A stretch of DNA of 53,949 nucleotides from positions 1 through 53,949 of the forward strand of contig JAFZRU010000066.1 in the NCBI GenBank assembly GCA_017619755.1, written 5' to 3'. Position numbers and translations under genes: made by a program. The notes under the pieces are model-generated. The model saw only the letters and a program-made list of their open reading frames with translations, did not search any database and was not told where the DNA came from. Of this stretch, positions 27,266 to 35,063 are shown in pieces (position 1 is the stretch's first letter; the number at the start of each line of letters is the position of its first letter). This DNA is from Prevotella sp. (lineage in GTDB: Bacteria > Bacteroidota > Bacteroidia > Bacteroidales > Bacteroidaceae).

Positions 27266-27733
27266 CTATTCTTCGTGTGAGGGTGGCTCGCCGCCCATGA
27301 GCCGGGTCAGTGCTTCGGTGAATTCCTTTGCCTCGACAAAGGGCTTCTCCGTGTTCTCTGCGCTCCACACCTCGATGTAGTCGCCCATGCCGATGAAGCG
27401 GATGCCTTGCTTGATGCCGGCGGCTTCGAGCAGACGGCGGGGGATGAGAATCCTGCCGTTAGCGTCGGGATAGACGATTTCCACGTCGGAGAGGAACTGC
27501 CGGTATATATCCTGGTGCTGTGGATTCCATCTGTTGATGCGTGCCCTCACGCTGTCCATCTGCTCGTTCCAAGCCTTTTCGGGATAGAGGTTGAGGCAGG
27601 GCTGATAGACGTCCTTCCTCAGCATAAGGGGTCCACCTTCCCCGCCCTGCAGCACCTTTCGGAAGGTTGCAGGGAGAAAGACACGGCCCTTGGCGTCGGT
27701 CTTGGCCTCTATGTTGCCCAATAATCGCATCAT
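27266..27733 (-). CDS. mraZ: transcriptional regulator MraZ
   Basis: 155 residues with the two SpoVT/AbrB-like repeats; the first contains NIEAKTDAKGRVFLPATFR and the second VEIVYPDANGRILIPRRLL. In other bacteria MraZ binds tandem repeats ahead of its own gene and controls the division cluster. It opens the cluster here. Confidence 0.94.
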   Translation of the reverse strand: MMRLLGNIEAKTDAKGRVFLPATFRKVLQGGEGGPLMLRKDVYQPCLNLYPEKAWNEQMDSVRARINRWNPQHQDIYRQFLSDVEIVYPDANGRILIPRRLLEAAGIKQGIRFIGMGDYIEVWSAENTEKPFVEAKEFTEALTRLMGGEPPSHEE

Positions 27734-27760
27734 TTGAACGTTCTTACTTGAAATTGGCTA

Positions 27761-27768
27761 CAAAATTA
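27761..27768 (-). promoter_or_regulatory. -7 element of the division/cell-wall cluster
   Basis: The minus strand reads TAATTTTG, matching TAnnTTTG, 28 nt before the mraZ ATG. I do not see a clear TTTG at the -33 position. Confidence 0.6.
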
Positions 27769-27989
27769 AACATTTTCCTCCACTTTCCCCCATTTTTCCC
27801 CACCTTTTTTTCAAAAAAAATATGTGGGGTTCCATGGTGTGCCCATGGAGGCTGCATGCGTTTTTTACAGATAGTGGTTTTGTGGCCGTTTTCTATCAAC
27901 AAATACGTGCTTTTTTATCCTTTTTCAAATCCTCTTTCATAAACGCGATAATGAGCGGGGTGGCTGTGGTACAGCCACATACTGAACCT

Positions 27990-28035
27990 CAGGCGAATGA
28001 GGGGTGAATGAGCAGGCGAATGAGGGGTGAATGAG
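27990..28035. repeat. 23-bp perfect tandem duplication
   Basis: A 23-bp unit beginning CAGGCGAATGAGGGG occurs at 27990-28012 and again at 28013-28035 without a mismatch; shorter related GAATGA and GGATGA words continue to about 28100. Confidence 0.9.
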
Positions 28036-28111
28036 GGATGATGGAGCGAGTGAATGATGGTAGGAGGATGCGGTCGGGGGAGCAGATGGGGAAAGAGTAA
28101 AGGATGATGAT

Positions 28112-28159
28112 GACACAGCAAGAGCCGGCGGATGATTGTCCGCCGGCTCTTGCTGTGTC
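28112..28159. terminator. 21-bp perfect hairpin after the sigma-factor operon
   Basis: The arms 28112-28132 (starting GACACAGCAAGAGCC) and 28139-28159 are exact reverse complements with a 6-nt loop TGATTG. It starts 12 nt past the end of the membrane-protein gene on the minus strand. No T tract follows on that strand, so termination is inferred from its strength and place. Confidence 0.7.
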
Positions 28160-28171
28160 GAAAGTTTGGGA

Positions 28172-28747
28172 TTAGAGGGTGAGTTCTTCTATCTGGTCGA
28201 GTACATCCTGGTAGTTGCGCTGTGTCTTGAAATGCAGCCACAGTCCGATGGTGCCTCCAATGATTACTCCCAGTCCTCCTCCGAGGAGCAGTGGCATCAT
28301 CTCTTCCTTCCCTCCTTTGGCATACACCTCGTAGGCGAAGAAGGCGAGCCAGGCCACCAACATGGGAATGCCGTACATCAACCAGTCGCTGTCTCTTTTC
28401 TTGGCTGTTGCCACTTTCTGCCTCACTTCGATGAGGTTGTCGCCCATGAGTTGGTTGTCGCGGATGTCTTTTCCGTTCCAGTAGGTGTAGCCGCAGCAGA
28501 TGAGCATGAAGACCGTCGTGGCCACCCAGAACGTGAGCGAGTAGCCCATCATTATGACGAAGACATAGTAGCCGTAGGGGATCATGAGCAGGGCGAGGAC
28601 AATCAACCAGAGGTATCGGTTGTTGATGCTTGAGATGCTCTTTTTCATCGACTTGCGGATGAAGTGTTCGTTCACTATTTCCTGTTTCTCCAGCTTCTTT
28701 TTCAGGGTTTCCATTTGCTGGCGCATTTCTTCAAATTGAGTATCCAT
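28172..28747 (-). CDS. coiled-coil membrane protein next to an ECF sigma factor
   Basis: 191 residues. Residues ~1-30 form a charged coiled coil (FEEMRQQMETLKKKLEKQE). Four hydrophobic segments follow: LWLIVLALLMIPYGYYVFV, TFWVATTVFMLICCGY, WLMYGIPMLVAWLAFFAY and LLLGGGLGVIIGGTIGLWL. It starts 14 nt after the sigma-factor stop, so the two are one operon. By position it may sequester or tether the sigma factor, but it has no zinc anti-sigma motif; that role is inference. I recognise no named family. Confidence 0.75.
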   Translation of the reverse strand: MDTQFEEMRQQMETLKKKLEKQEIVNEHFIRKSMKKSISSINNRYLWLIVLALLMIPYGYYVFVIMMGYSLTFWVATTVFMLICCGYTYWNGKDIRDNQLMGDNLIEVRQKVATAKKRDSDWLMYGIPMLVAWLAFFAYEVYAKGGKEEMMPLLLGGGLGVIIGGTIGLWLHFKTQRNYQDVLDQIEELTL

Positions 28748-28761
28748 GATGAGTGAAAATT

Positions 28762-29241
28762 TTAATCGTTAGACATGTTTTTTAGTTGTTCCTTGATTCT
28801 GAACAGTCTTACACTGACGTTCTTGGTGGAGATACCTACTATCTGTCCGATTTCCTCGTAACTGAGGTTTTCCAACCACAGCAGGACGATGGCTCGGTCG
28901 AAGGGTTGCAGTCGGGCTATCCGCTTGTGGAGCATGTCCACTTGACGGGTGTCTTCATCGCGGTCCTCGAAGAGGTTGATGTCCATGGACAGCCTTGCCG
29001 TAGGGGTTCGCTTCTTCTTCCTTTCTTGGGAGATGCAGGTGTTGAGGCTGACACGATAGACCCACGTCTTGATGTCGCTGCGATGCTGGAAGCCTTCGTA
29101 GCCTTTCCAGAGGTTGACAAGCACCTCTTGGAAGAGGTCGTCCACTTCGTCGGCATCTTTCGAGAACATGTAGCACACGGTGTAGATGGTGCTTTTATGT
29201 TCTTTCACTGTTTGCGCAAACTGTTTTTCCAATGTCGTCAT
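28762..29241 (-). CDS. ECF-type RNA polymerase sigma factor
   Basis: 159 residues. Region 2 contains MFSKDADEVDDLFQEVLVNLWKG (split: DADEVDDLFQEV; VNLWKGYEGF) and TWVYRVSLNTCIS; region 4 contains PFDRAIVLLWLENLSYEEIG and the recognition helix VGISTKNVSVRLFRIKEQL. It would direct RNA polymerase to a regulon that cannot be predicted here. It has its own TAnnTTTG promoter and is followed by the membrane protein. Confidence 0.93.
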   Translation of the reverse strand: MTTLEKQFAQTVKEHKSTIYTVCYMFSKDADEVDDLFQEVLVNLWKGYEGFQHRSDIKTWVYRVSLNTCISQERKKKRTPTARLSMDINLFEDRDEDTRQVDMLHKRIARLQPFDRAIVLLWLENLSYEEIGQIVGISTKNVSVRLFRIKEQLKNMSND

Positions 29242-29285
29242 TGTCTTTCTGTTGAATTATTGAACTTTTCACCCATTAGACGCGG

Positions 29286-29293
29286 CAAAGATA
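29286..29293 (-). promoter_or_regulatory. -7 element of the ECF sigma operon
   Basis: The minus strand reads TATCTTTG, matching TAnnTTTG, 45 nt before the ATG. Confidence 0.7.
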
Positions 29294-29340
29294 CGAAAAA
29301 CTACAGGAAAAACCATTTTTTTTACTCGATTGATATAGGT

Positions 29341-29392
29341 TGTCCAATATCATATAATCAATTTATCAAGAATTAGCGAATTATAGCATTAC
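29341..29392 (+). repeat. end fragment of the TGTCCAATAT element
   Basis: TGTCCAATAT at 29341 begins a stretch that matches, with few changes, the reverse complement of the right end of the full element at 37826-38290: ATAATCAATTTATCAAGAATTAG and TATAGCATTAC are shared. The other end is absent, so this is a truncated copy. Confidence 0.75.
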
Positions 29393-29408
29393 TTTGATAG
29401 TTAAGTTG

Positions 29409-29819
29409 TTAATCCATTCCCACTATAGTGGGGTGATATTTGGAGAGCCATAAATGCACATCCATGAGAAAATCGGAATTTATTTCGCTATGGGGCGGTT
29501 TTTCTTCTCGGAAGTTAGTAAAGTGACTTGTTTCGAACAGTCTGCCGAATTCGAAGGTGAGGGCCTGTTTGCGCTGTTCGTCGATGACCACATACTTGCC
29601 GTCACCCACGTTCTCCAGATAAAAGCGGTTTTCGGGAGGTGCGGGGAGTTCGACCAGTTCCTCAACTTTGAAATCCATGAGCGAGTGCCGTTGCTGGTGT
29701 TTTCTCGCGCTTGGTGCTTGGAGGAACTGTTCGAGTGCCGTCTTGGCATCCTTTCCTGGCCATACGGTCTTGCAGTTCGAGCCGTCCTCGAAGAAAAGGG
29801 TAATTTTATATATTTTCAT
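29409..29819 (-). CDS. hypothetical protein
   Basis: 136 residues from ATG 29819 (MKIYKITLFFEDGSNCKTVW); an in-frame ATG pair at 29831 is possible. Predicted soluble, mixed alpha/beta, slightly acidic; no signal peptide, no membrane segment, and no family I recognise. A -7 element lies ~130 nt upstream. The leader between contains an ATG-less open frame described under findings. Confidence 0.65.
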   Translation of the reverse strand: MKIYKITLFFEDGSNCKTVWPGKDAKTALEQFLQAPSARKHQQRHSLMDFKVEELVELPAPPENRFYLENVGDGKYVVIDEQRKQALTFEFGRLFETSHFTNFREEKPPHSEINSDFLMDVHLWLSKYHPTIVGMD

Positions 29820-29949
29820 TTGGTTCATCATTTGGTAACAGTTTAGTCATACTTTCCACAAGGTTTCTGAGCGACTTGCCCCACCTGTCAAACTTGTAGC
29901 TGACAAGCAGCCGATTTTGCCATTGGATGTTTGATTTTATTATCGGATG

Positions 29950-29957
29950 CAAAAGTA
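29950..29957 (-). promoter_or_regulatory. -7 element of the 29409 gene
   Basis: The minus strand reads TACTTTTG, an exact TAnnTTTG match. Confidence 0.6.
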
Positions 29958-29996
29958 CATAATAATTTGTGGATTTTTACTTGCTGAGCGGAAGGA

Positions 29997-30311
29997 TTTT
30001 GTGCAAAGACGGCCTGAAAATCGCGATTAAGCGAGAGCAGACGAAAACTTGTTTTCTGTATGCCGAGCAAGAGCGATTTATAAAAAGGCCAAAAGCAATC
30101 AGCCCGGGGCAACGCCCTGGGGAGGAGAGTGAGCCATTATCGCCCTGCAAGGGCAAAAGCTTTATAGATGTCATAATGCTTTTGCCCCTTCGGGGCGCAA
30201 TCTACTTCGTCATTTACCCAGGGCGTTGCCCTGGGCTAGTATCTCGTTGGCCTTGCAGGCCGTCTTTGCACAAAAATTCATTCTTATAGCTCAAAATTTT
30301 CATTCGTACAG
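29997..30311. mobile_element. palindromic MITE-like element, copy 1
   Basis: TTTTGTGCAAAGACGGCCTG (29997-30016) is exactly inverted at 30256-30275, a 20-bp inverted pair. Nested inside: CAGCCC...GGGGCAACGCCCTGGG against CCCAGGGCGTTGCCC...GGGCT, and GCCCTGCAAGGGC. On the right a further 36 bp including TTTTCATTCGTACAG (30297-30311) are shared with copy 2. No protein is encoded. It resembles a non-autonomous element or a large foldback sequence. Confidence 0.75.
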
Positions 30312-30396
30312 GTCGAACTTTTTCGTGACGTTGATTATCACGGGGGATTCTCTACAGGTGTTACGATTGCGGATAATCCTTTTTCATATCAATAAA

Positions 30397-30428
30397 GGAG
30401 GGCGTGCCAATTTGATGACACACCCTCC
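30397..30428 (-). terminator. terminator of the TonB-domain gene
   Basis: On the minus strand GGAGGGTGTG, a 12-nt loop, CACGCCCTCC (one internal mismatch), then TTTATT. It starts 48 nt after the gene's stop. Confidence 0.75.
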
Positions 30429-30475
30429 AAGCAGATAATAAGTTAGAAAACAGTGTTGATGTTAGTGATGAGTTG

Positions 30476-31033
30476 TTATGATACGGCGATGAAACTGATG
30501 GGCAGGGTGTATTTTGTTTTCACTCTCCGGCCGTTTTGTCTGGCGGGGATCCATCGAGGCATTGACTCCATCTTGCTTACCACCTCGCTGTCGAGGATGG
30601 CATATCCGGACTTCTCCACTTGGACATTGCCGATGGTGCCGTCAACATTCACGTCAAAGGTGACAATCACTCTACCTTCGTTTTCATTTTCGTCAGCCAG
30701 CATGGGGAAGGTGATGTTTTCCGCAATCCAGTTGTTCAGGGCTTCTTTGCCACCGATGAACTGTGCTCTCTGCTCCTTGGGGAAACCTTGGAACGCCATC
30801 ATGGAACTTCCTATGCCAGGTTGGTTCTGGGCGATTTGCTTCTTCCATTTCTTTTCTTCCTGGGTCATCTGTTTTTTCCAGAAATCCCTTTGTGCTTTGA
30901 ACCAATTGCTCCTTGATGCAGAGTCGAGGTTCTCGAAATGGTGTTTCATCATCATTCTGCGATGATTGTTCTGGGCGATGGTGACATTGGCCACACACAC
31001 ACACATAATAAAAATGGCAAGTAACTTTTTCAT
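30476..31033 (-). CDS. TonB C-terminal-domain protein (energy-transducer family)
   Basis: 185 residues. A signal peptide (KKLLAIFIMCVCVANVTIAQ) is followed by a Lys/Gln-rich helical part (WFKAQRDFWKKQMTQEEKKW) and a TonB C-terminal domain: GRVIVTFDVNVDGTIGNVQV and WIPARQNGRRVKTKYTLPI. Ordinary TonB has an N-terminal membrane anchor and Pro-rich span; here the domain appears in a secreted or periplasmic protein, as is frequent in Bacteroidales. Its role in energising outer-membrane transport is therefore uncertain. Confidence 0.85.
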   Translation of the reverse strand: MKKLLAIFIMCVCVANVTIAQNNHRRMMMKHHFENLDSASRSNWFKAQRDFWKKQMTQEEKKWKKQIAQNQPGIGSSMMAFQGFPKEQRAQFIGGKEALNNWIAENITFPMLADENENEGRVIVTFDVNVDGTIGNVQVEKSGYAILDSEVVSKMESMPRWIPARQNGRRVKTKYTLPISFIAVS

Positions 31034-31083
31034 AAGGCTTATTTTTTAATTGTTTTCAATTTGGTGATTTTTATTTTCACTTG

Positions 31084-31091
31084 CAAAATTA
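31084..31091 (-). promoter_or_regulatory. -7 element of the TonB-domain gene
   Basis: The minus strand reads TAATTTTG, matching TAnnTTTG, 51 nt before the ATG. Confidence 0.6.
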
Positions 31092-31410
31092 ATATGAGAA
31101 TGGTCTGGCTCAAAATGGTTTTCGATGACTTCCTGGCATTTTTTCGACGAAATGCCAGTACTTTTAGCCGAGATGGTGAAAAGCAAACTCAAAACGATGG
31201 AAGAAATGAGAGTGAATTATGAACGCCAAGAAGCCATCATTGCCTTTTATGCAATTCCTAAGGCCACAAGGAACAAGAAGAAAAAAACCGCTTTGACGCT
31301 AATAAAAAACAATAAGACGAATAAAAAGGGTCGTCTGTAAATAATCTGAAACGCTGGACGCTTAGGAAAACGCCCAAGGGCGTGGAAGAAAAAGGGGGAA
31401 AAATTGCGTG

Positions 31411-31512
31411 CTGTGTGGTTGAAAACGGCCTGAAAGGCCAACAAGCAATTAGCCCAGGGCTGGTATCTCGTTGGCCTTGCAGGTCGTCTTTGCACAAAAT
31501 CCATCCGCACAG
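31411..31512. repeat. palindromic element, internally deleted copy 3
   Basis: It starts CTGTGTGGTTGAAAACGGCC and ends CCATCCGCACAG, the same ends as copies 2 and 4, but the ~200-bp middle is missing, leaving GGCCAAC...AGCCC/GGGCT...GTTGGCC as one hairpin. The right part (GGTATCTCGTTGGCCTTGCA) is nearly identical to copies 1 and 2. Confidence 0.75.
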
Positions 31513-31549
31513 GACGGAAAATAATAAGCGATTATCGGAAAACTTCGTT

Positions 31550-32152
31550 TTATTGACCAAGAATAAGGCTGACAAGAGACATCACGTCGGAGATGGTGAG
31601 CGAGCCATCATGGTTCACGTCTCCCAAGAGACAGCCATGGGGGCAGTAGCCATTCTGGGTATTTGCCCCAGTGACCGTCACGTGGAAGGTGAAGTCATCA
31701 AATGTTACCTTGTTTTCATCTGGGTCGCTTAGTTTTTGGGCAATCAACTTGCCTTCCTTGTTACTTGGTTCTGCCTTTTCTGCCGCAGTCACCGTCAGTG
31801 AGATAATCTCTCCCGACGTGCCTTTCAGCAAGGTGTTGCGGTTGGAATAGCACAGGAAGTGGTAGGTGCCGTCGGGCATCAGGCTCACCTCCAAGATGTG
31901 GCGGTTGATACGGGTATCGTTCAATTCCGCCATCAAATAGCCTTCTTCATCCTTCTGAATGGAGAGGTCTTCGGGCAGAACCAAGTAAAACTCGAAAGCG
32001 ACATAGCTGTTTTCGATGCTGTTGAGTTCTATGGAGACGGTTTTCGTCTCACCGGGATTGATGGAAAAGTCGGTGATGGTGAAGTCATCGGCAAAAGCAA
32101 AACTCGCCAATGCGAGCCATGCGATGGTTATGAGATATCTTGCTGCTTTCAT
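31550..32152 (-). CDS. secreted cohesin-like protein with a single dockerin repeat
   Basis: 200 residues. Signal peptide KAARYLITIAWLALASFAFA, then a cohesin-like beta domain (~25-165; GETKTVSIELNSIENSYVAF, NRHILEV, YHFLCYSNRNTLLKG) closely related to the one in the upstream gene. It ends in one dockerin-type Ca-binding repeat, LGDVNHDGSLTISDVMSLVS, right at the C-terminus. Its ATG overlaps the upstream stop (ATGA), so it is translated from the same mRNA. The function is unknown; cell-surface adhesion or assembly is inferred. Confidence 0.8.
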   Translation of the reverse strand: MKAARYLITIAWLALASFAFADDFTITDFSINPGETKTVSIELNSIENSYVAFEFYLVLPEDLSIQKDEEGYLMAELNDTRINRHILEVSLMPDGTYHFLCYSNRNTLLKGTSGEIISLTVTAAEKAEPSNKEGKLIAQKLSDPDENKVTFDDFTFHVTVTGANTQNGYCPHGCLLGDVNHDGSLTISDVMSLVSLILGQ

Positions 32153-34929
32153 TTCACAAACACTTTTTTCCCATTGATGACATATATACCATTACGGAGA
32201 TTCTCTGTCGTGGTGACACCTTTCTTGAGCAAGGAACCATTTACAGAGTAGATATCCATAGGTGAGGAGAGATTGACATCGACCTCATTAATTCCCGTGG
32301 TTTCCGTACTGACATTTTGGAATACAACCTTGTCCTCATTGGCATCCACCAATGAGACATTTTCTACTTCAACCGTACCTTCTCCTACTACATTCAACGT
32401 CAGCATCCTGTCATTGGACGCAAATGTCGCATTGCGCATTGAATAACTCATCACGAAGTAACGGTTATCAGATAATGGCAGGATGTTCACAATATGCTCG
32501 TCGTCTGTGGTGATGCCAACAAGTTTCTGTCCTTTCGAGAGAGTGACGACAAACTGAGTGGCAACATACCGGATGCCATCAGCCAAGCTGACATTTACCA
32601 ATCCTTCCTTGTCAGTGACAAGCGAGAGTCCATAGTCAAGCTTCTCAAAACTGTTAATGGCGGGAGCAGAAGAAGCCGACTGACTCATCACAAGGCTCAC
32701 CTGACGCACAAGGTCCATCACATCGACAATGCCGTCATCATTGTGGTCTGCGGCAGCAAAGACGAAAGTTTCAGAAGGTCTTCCAATCATATAATTGACC
32801 ATCGTCACCACATCTATCACATCAATGTCTTCGTCATCGTTCACATCACCTTTCAGAACGCTGCTAACCTCAATGTCAAAGTCTATGTTAGATAGCATGA
32901 TGCGGTTCTCATTACTGTCAGAGAATTTAAGAGAACGGATATGACCTTGATAGACACCTTGCGCCACTTCCTCATCGCAGTCAACATTGAAACTTAGCAA
33001 CTCTCCATTGCTTCCTTTGATGGCGGCATTACTGTTTGAATAACACAGGAAGTAGTACAGACCATCCCCCTTGTCCGCAACCTCCAGAATATGGCGATTG
33101 GCACGTGTGCTATTGAGCGTGACATCAGGATAGCCATCCTCATCAAGTGTGATGCTGATACCTTCGGGCAACTGCATATAAAACTCAAAAGCGATCATCG
33201 TGTCCTCGTTGTCCAAACAAATGTCTATGGTAGCCTCCTTGCCTGGACGCAACATAGTATGATTGACCGCAAGTGTGTTGCGTAGGGCAGTCTCGTCGAT
33301 GATGGTCAAAATACCATTTTTGTAAGTTATGTCGTAATTGTCGGATTCTGCTCCTGAAACAGTAATGGCATAATCACCAACCGGGCTGTCTTTCGTGGCT
33401 GTAGTGGTGATGATTGGAGGTGTCTTTAATGCAGTCTCATCCTCATCATTAACAAAGCCCGAATAGGTCAAAGTCAATTCAGGATTTTCTTCTCCGACAT
33501 TCCTTGTGTAGTTGTCGGCTGTGATGATCAATGGGGCTTTTGCGATGGAAATGGGATAGGTCTCACGGATAGATTTATAGGTGTTGTCACCTAATTGTGT
33601 TGCTATGAGATTGCAAGTTCCAGCCCCTTTGATAGTCAATATGTTACCATTAATGGTCAGTATATTCTCATTGCTGGTGGTCCATTTGATGGTCAAACCT
33701 TGCTCAGTAGTGGCAGGGAGAGTGAATGAGGCATCGCCATAAGTTAAGGAAGGAGTCTCAAAGGTGATGGACTGCGATTCCGGGGGATTGAAATAGCGGA
33801 GATAGGGGTAGGATGTACCTTCGTCAATGCCCCAAACCTCATCGAAGTCCCATCCCAAGTAGGTGTAGGTTGCCTTACGCTTCAGGAGTGCATTGCCTAT
33901 GCCCTTACCATTGTTGGCATCACTACTTGTGATGGTCTGCTCACTGCCGTAGCAAATCACCTTTGTGGTGTTTAAGGAAATGTTGGATTCTGCATTGGAG
34001 TTACTACCAAGATATACTATTCTTCCATAATAACTACCTGATTTAATGGTCAAACAGCTGTTTGCGGCTACGCATTTGGAGATGGTAGATGAATAATTGC
34101 CGATGGAATAACCACATATTCCACCAACAAATTGATTTCCGCTAATAGATGCTTCTGTAAAACAACGAGTACAAGAAGATGAACGGCTTTGGCTATGAAA
34201 ATATCCCACAATACCACCACAATCATTTGATGATGATTCCAAAACACCTTTAAACAGACAATCTGAAATGTCTGAATTTGTATCATAACCAACGATTCCC
34301 CCAGAGTATAACCCAGAAGCGTTGATTGTTCCATTGGCATAACAGAAAGATATGGATGATGAAGAATAGCCAACAACACCTCCTACATATTTCCATCCTG
34401 ATACCTCCACTAACGCTTTGCATTTATTGATATCACCAGATGTATAACCACAAATGCCACCAACATAGTCACCTGTTCCCAAAATATTACCAATCACACA
34501 ACAATCGGTAATAGAAGAAGATATGCCATATCCACAAATACCACCGACATAAGAAGATCCTTGGATGACACATTCCACATTCACCCCTTTGATGGTGGAT
34601 GTTGCATACCCGAACAATCCTACATATTGGGTAGAGCGATTGATTTTCAGATTACTAATCGTATGTCCATCTCCATCAAAATCACACATAAAAGGAGCAT
34701 CAGACGAACCTATGGGTTCCCATCCTTCACCCTCGGAAAATTTAGAAAGGTCGATGTCGTTGGCCAGTTTGAACCAGAAGCCAGTTCCACCCACATAGTC
34801 ATGGACTTCATTTAAGTCGTCTGCATCATAAATCAAAAATGGGTCACTTTCGGTTCCCGACCCCGTCATCGTGGCATAGGAGAAAAGCGAGCATAGGAAC
34901 GATGCCGCTAAGAATAACAAACGTTTCAT
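32149..34929 (-). CDS. large surface protein: GLUG repeats, MBG-like, cohesin-like and dockerin domains, sorting-type tail
   Basis: 926 residues. Signal peptide (~1-20), then GLUG-type beta-helix repeats (~100-330; units such as YVGGICGYGISSSITDCCVI, YSGGIVGYDTNSDISDC). An Ig-like/MBG-type domain follows (~470-555; APLIITADNYTRNVGEENPE), then a cohesin-like domain (~560-695). A two-repeat dockerin (DVNDDEDIDVIDVV; DHNDDGIVDVMDLV) and a second beta domain precede the C-terminal tail MDIYSVNGSLLKKGV...GIYVINGKKVFVK, typical of proteins exported by the type IX route or a related one in Prevotella. Codon use is more A/T-rich than in neighbouring housekeeping genes. It sits behind a long structured leader and is followed by the overlapping cohesin-like gene. 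Confidence 0.82.
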   Translation of the reverse strand: MKRLLFLAASFLCSLFSYATMTGSGTESDPFLIYDADDLNEVHDYVGGTGFWFKLANDIDLSKFSEGEGWEPIGSSDAPFMCDFDGDGHTISNLKINRSTQYVGLFGYATSTIKGVNVECVIQGSSYVGGICGYGISSSITDCCVIGNILGTGDYVGGICGYTSGDINKCKALVEVSGWKYVGGVVGYSSSSISFCYANGTINASGLYSGGIVGYDTNSDISDCLFKGVLESSSNDCGGIVGYFHSQSRSSSCTRCFTEASISGNQFVGGICGYSIGNYSSTISKCVAANSCLTIKSGSYYGRIVYLGSNSNAESNISLNTTKVICYGSEQTITSSDANNGKGIGNALLKRKATYTYLGWDFDEVWGIDEGTSYPYLRYFNPPESQSITFETPSLTYGDASFTLPATTEQGLTIKWTTSNENILTINGNILTIKGAGTCNLIATQLGDNTYKSIRETYPISIAKAPLIITADNYTRNVGEENPELTLTYSGFVNDEDETALKTPPIITTTATKDSPVGDYAITVSGAESDNYDITYKNGILTIIDETALRNTLAVNHTMLRPGKEATIDICLDNEDTMIAFEFYMQLPEGISITLDEDGYPDVTLNSTRANRHILEVADKGDGLYYFLCYSNSNAAIKGSNGELLSFNVDCDEEVAQGVYQGHIRSLKFSDSNENRIMLSNIDFDIEVSSVLKGDVNDDEDIDVIDVVTMVNYMIGRPSETFVFAAADHNDDGIVDVMDLVRQVSLVMSQSASSAPAINSFEKLDYGLSLVTDKEGLVNVSLADGIRYVATQFVVTLSKGQKLVGITTDDEHIVNILPLSDNRYFVMSYSMRNATFASNDRMLTLNVVGEGTVEVENVSLVDANEDKVVFQNVSTETTGINEVDVNLSSPMDIYSVNGSLLKKGVTTTENLRNGIYVINGKKVFVK

Positions 34930-35017
34930 AATTATAAGTGTTTTGGTTTAAGTTTCTATTGCATAGTGGCCTTAGACACCCTACAAGACCTGGTTTGAAA
35001 TGTGCTTTCCAACCACA

Positions 35018-35057
35018 CGACAAAAAACGCGGGTATCCACATCCGCCCGTCCGTCGT
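35018..35057 (-). terminator. possible T-tract terminator/attenuator in the surface-gene leader
   Basis: On the minus strand a short GC stem (CGGG/CCCG, 35049-35046 with 35033-35030) is followed by CG and six T residues (35028-35023). The core stem is only 4 bp, so strength is doubtful. It sits ~95 nt before the start of the 926-residue protein. Confidence 0.45.
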
Positions 35058-35063
35058 TGAGGT

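Larger units (their letters stand above)
27734..28171. other. intergenic region upstream of mraZ
   Basis: 438 bases with no credible gene. It holds the mraZ promoter at its left edge, an A/T-rich part (27770-27830), a small hairpin GTGGCTGT-GGT-ACAGCCAC (27960-27978), a perfect 23-bp tandem duplication (27990-28035) and a 21-bp perfect hairpin (28112-28159). A minus-strand open frame through 27915-28241 is His/Pro/Arg-rich low-complexity and overlaps the hairpin, so I do not call it. Confidence 0.7.
29832..30475. other. intergenic region with palindromic element copy 1
   Basis: 644 bases. It contains the promoter of the hypothetical gene (29950-29957), a ~315-bp palindromic element (29997-30311) and the terminator of the TonB-domain gene (30397-30428). 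Open frames across the element mirror its repeats and are not genes. Confidence 0.75.
31034..31549. other. intergenic region with palindromic element copy 3
   Basis: 516 bases. It holds the TonB-domain promoter (31084-31091), a 9-bp hairpin CTGGCATTT/AAATGCCAG (31133-31158) and a ~100-bp shortened copy of the palindromic element (31411-31512). A Lys-rich 71-codon plus-strand frame at 31125-31340 contains the hairpin and has no family features; I do not call it a gene. Confidence 0.65.

Noticed and set aside
27990-28035. CRISPR-like array
   Set aside because: Two adjacent identical units with no spacers; a simple tandem duplication.
27915-28241. 108-codon minus-strand frame upstream of mraZ
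   Set aside because: His/Pro/Arg-rich low-complexity translation of a tandem duplication and a hairpin, overlapping the end of the membrane-protein gene.
29969-30289. Frames across the palindromic elements (also at 37859-38089 and 31258-31575)
   Set aside because: Their similarity to each other comes from the repeated DNA itself, in several frames and both strands, not from a conserved protein.
31125-31340. 71-codon Lys-rich plus-strand frame in the TonB/dockerin gap
   Set aside because: It contains a 9-bp hairpin, no promoter or ribosome-binding site is evident, and no family pattern is seen.
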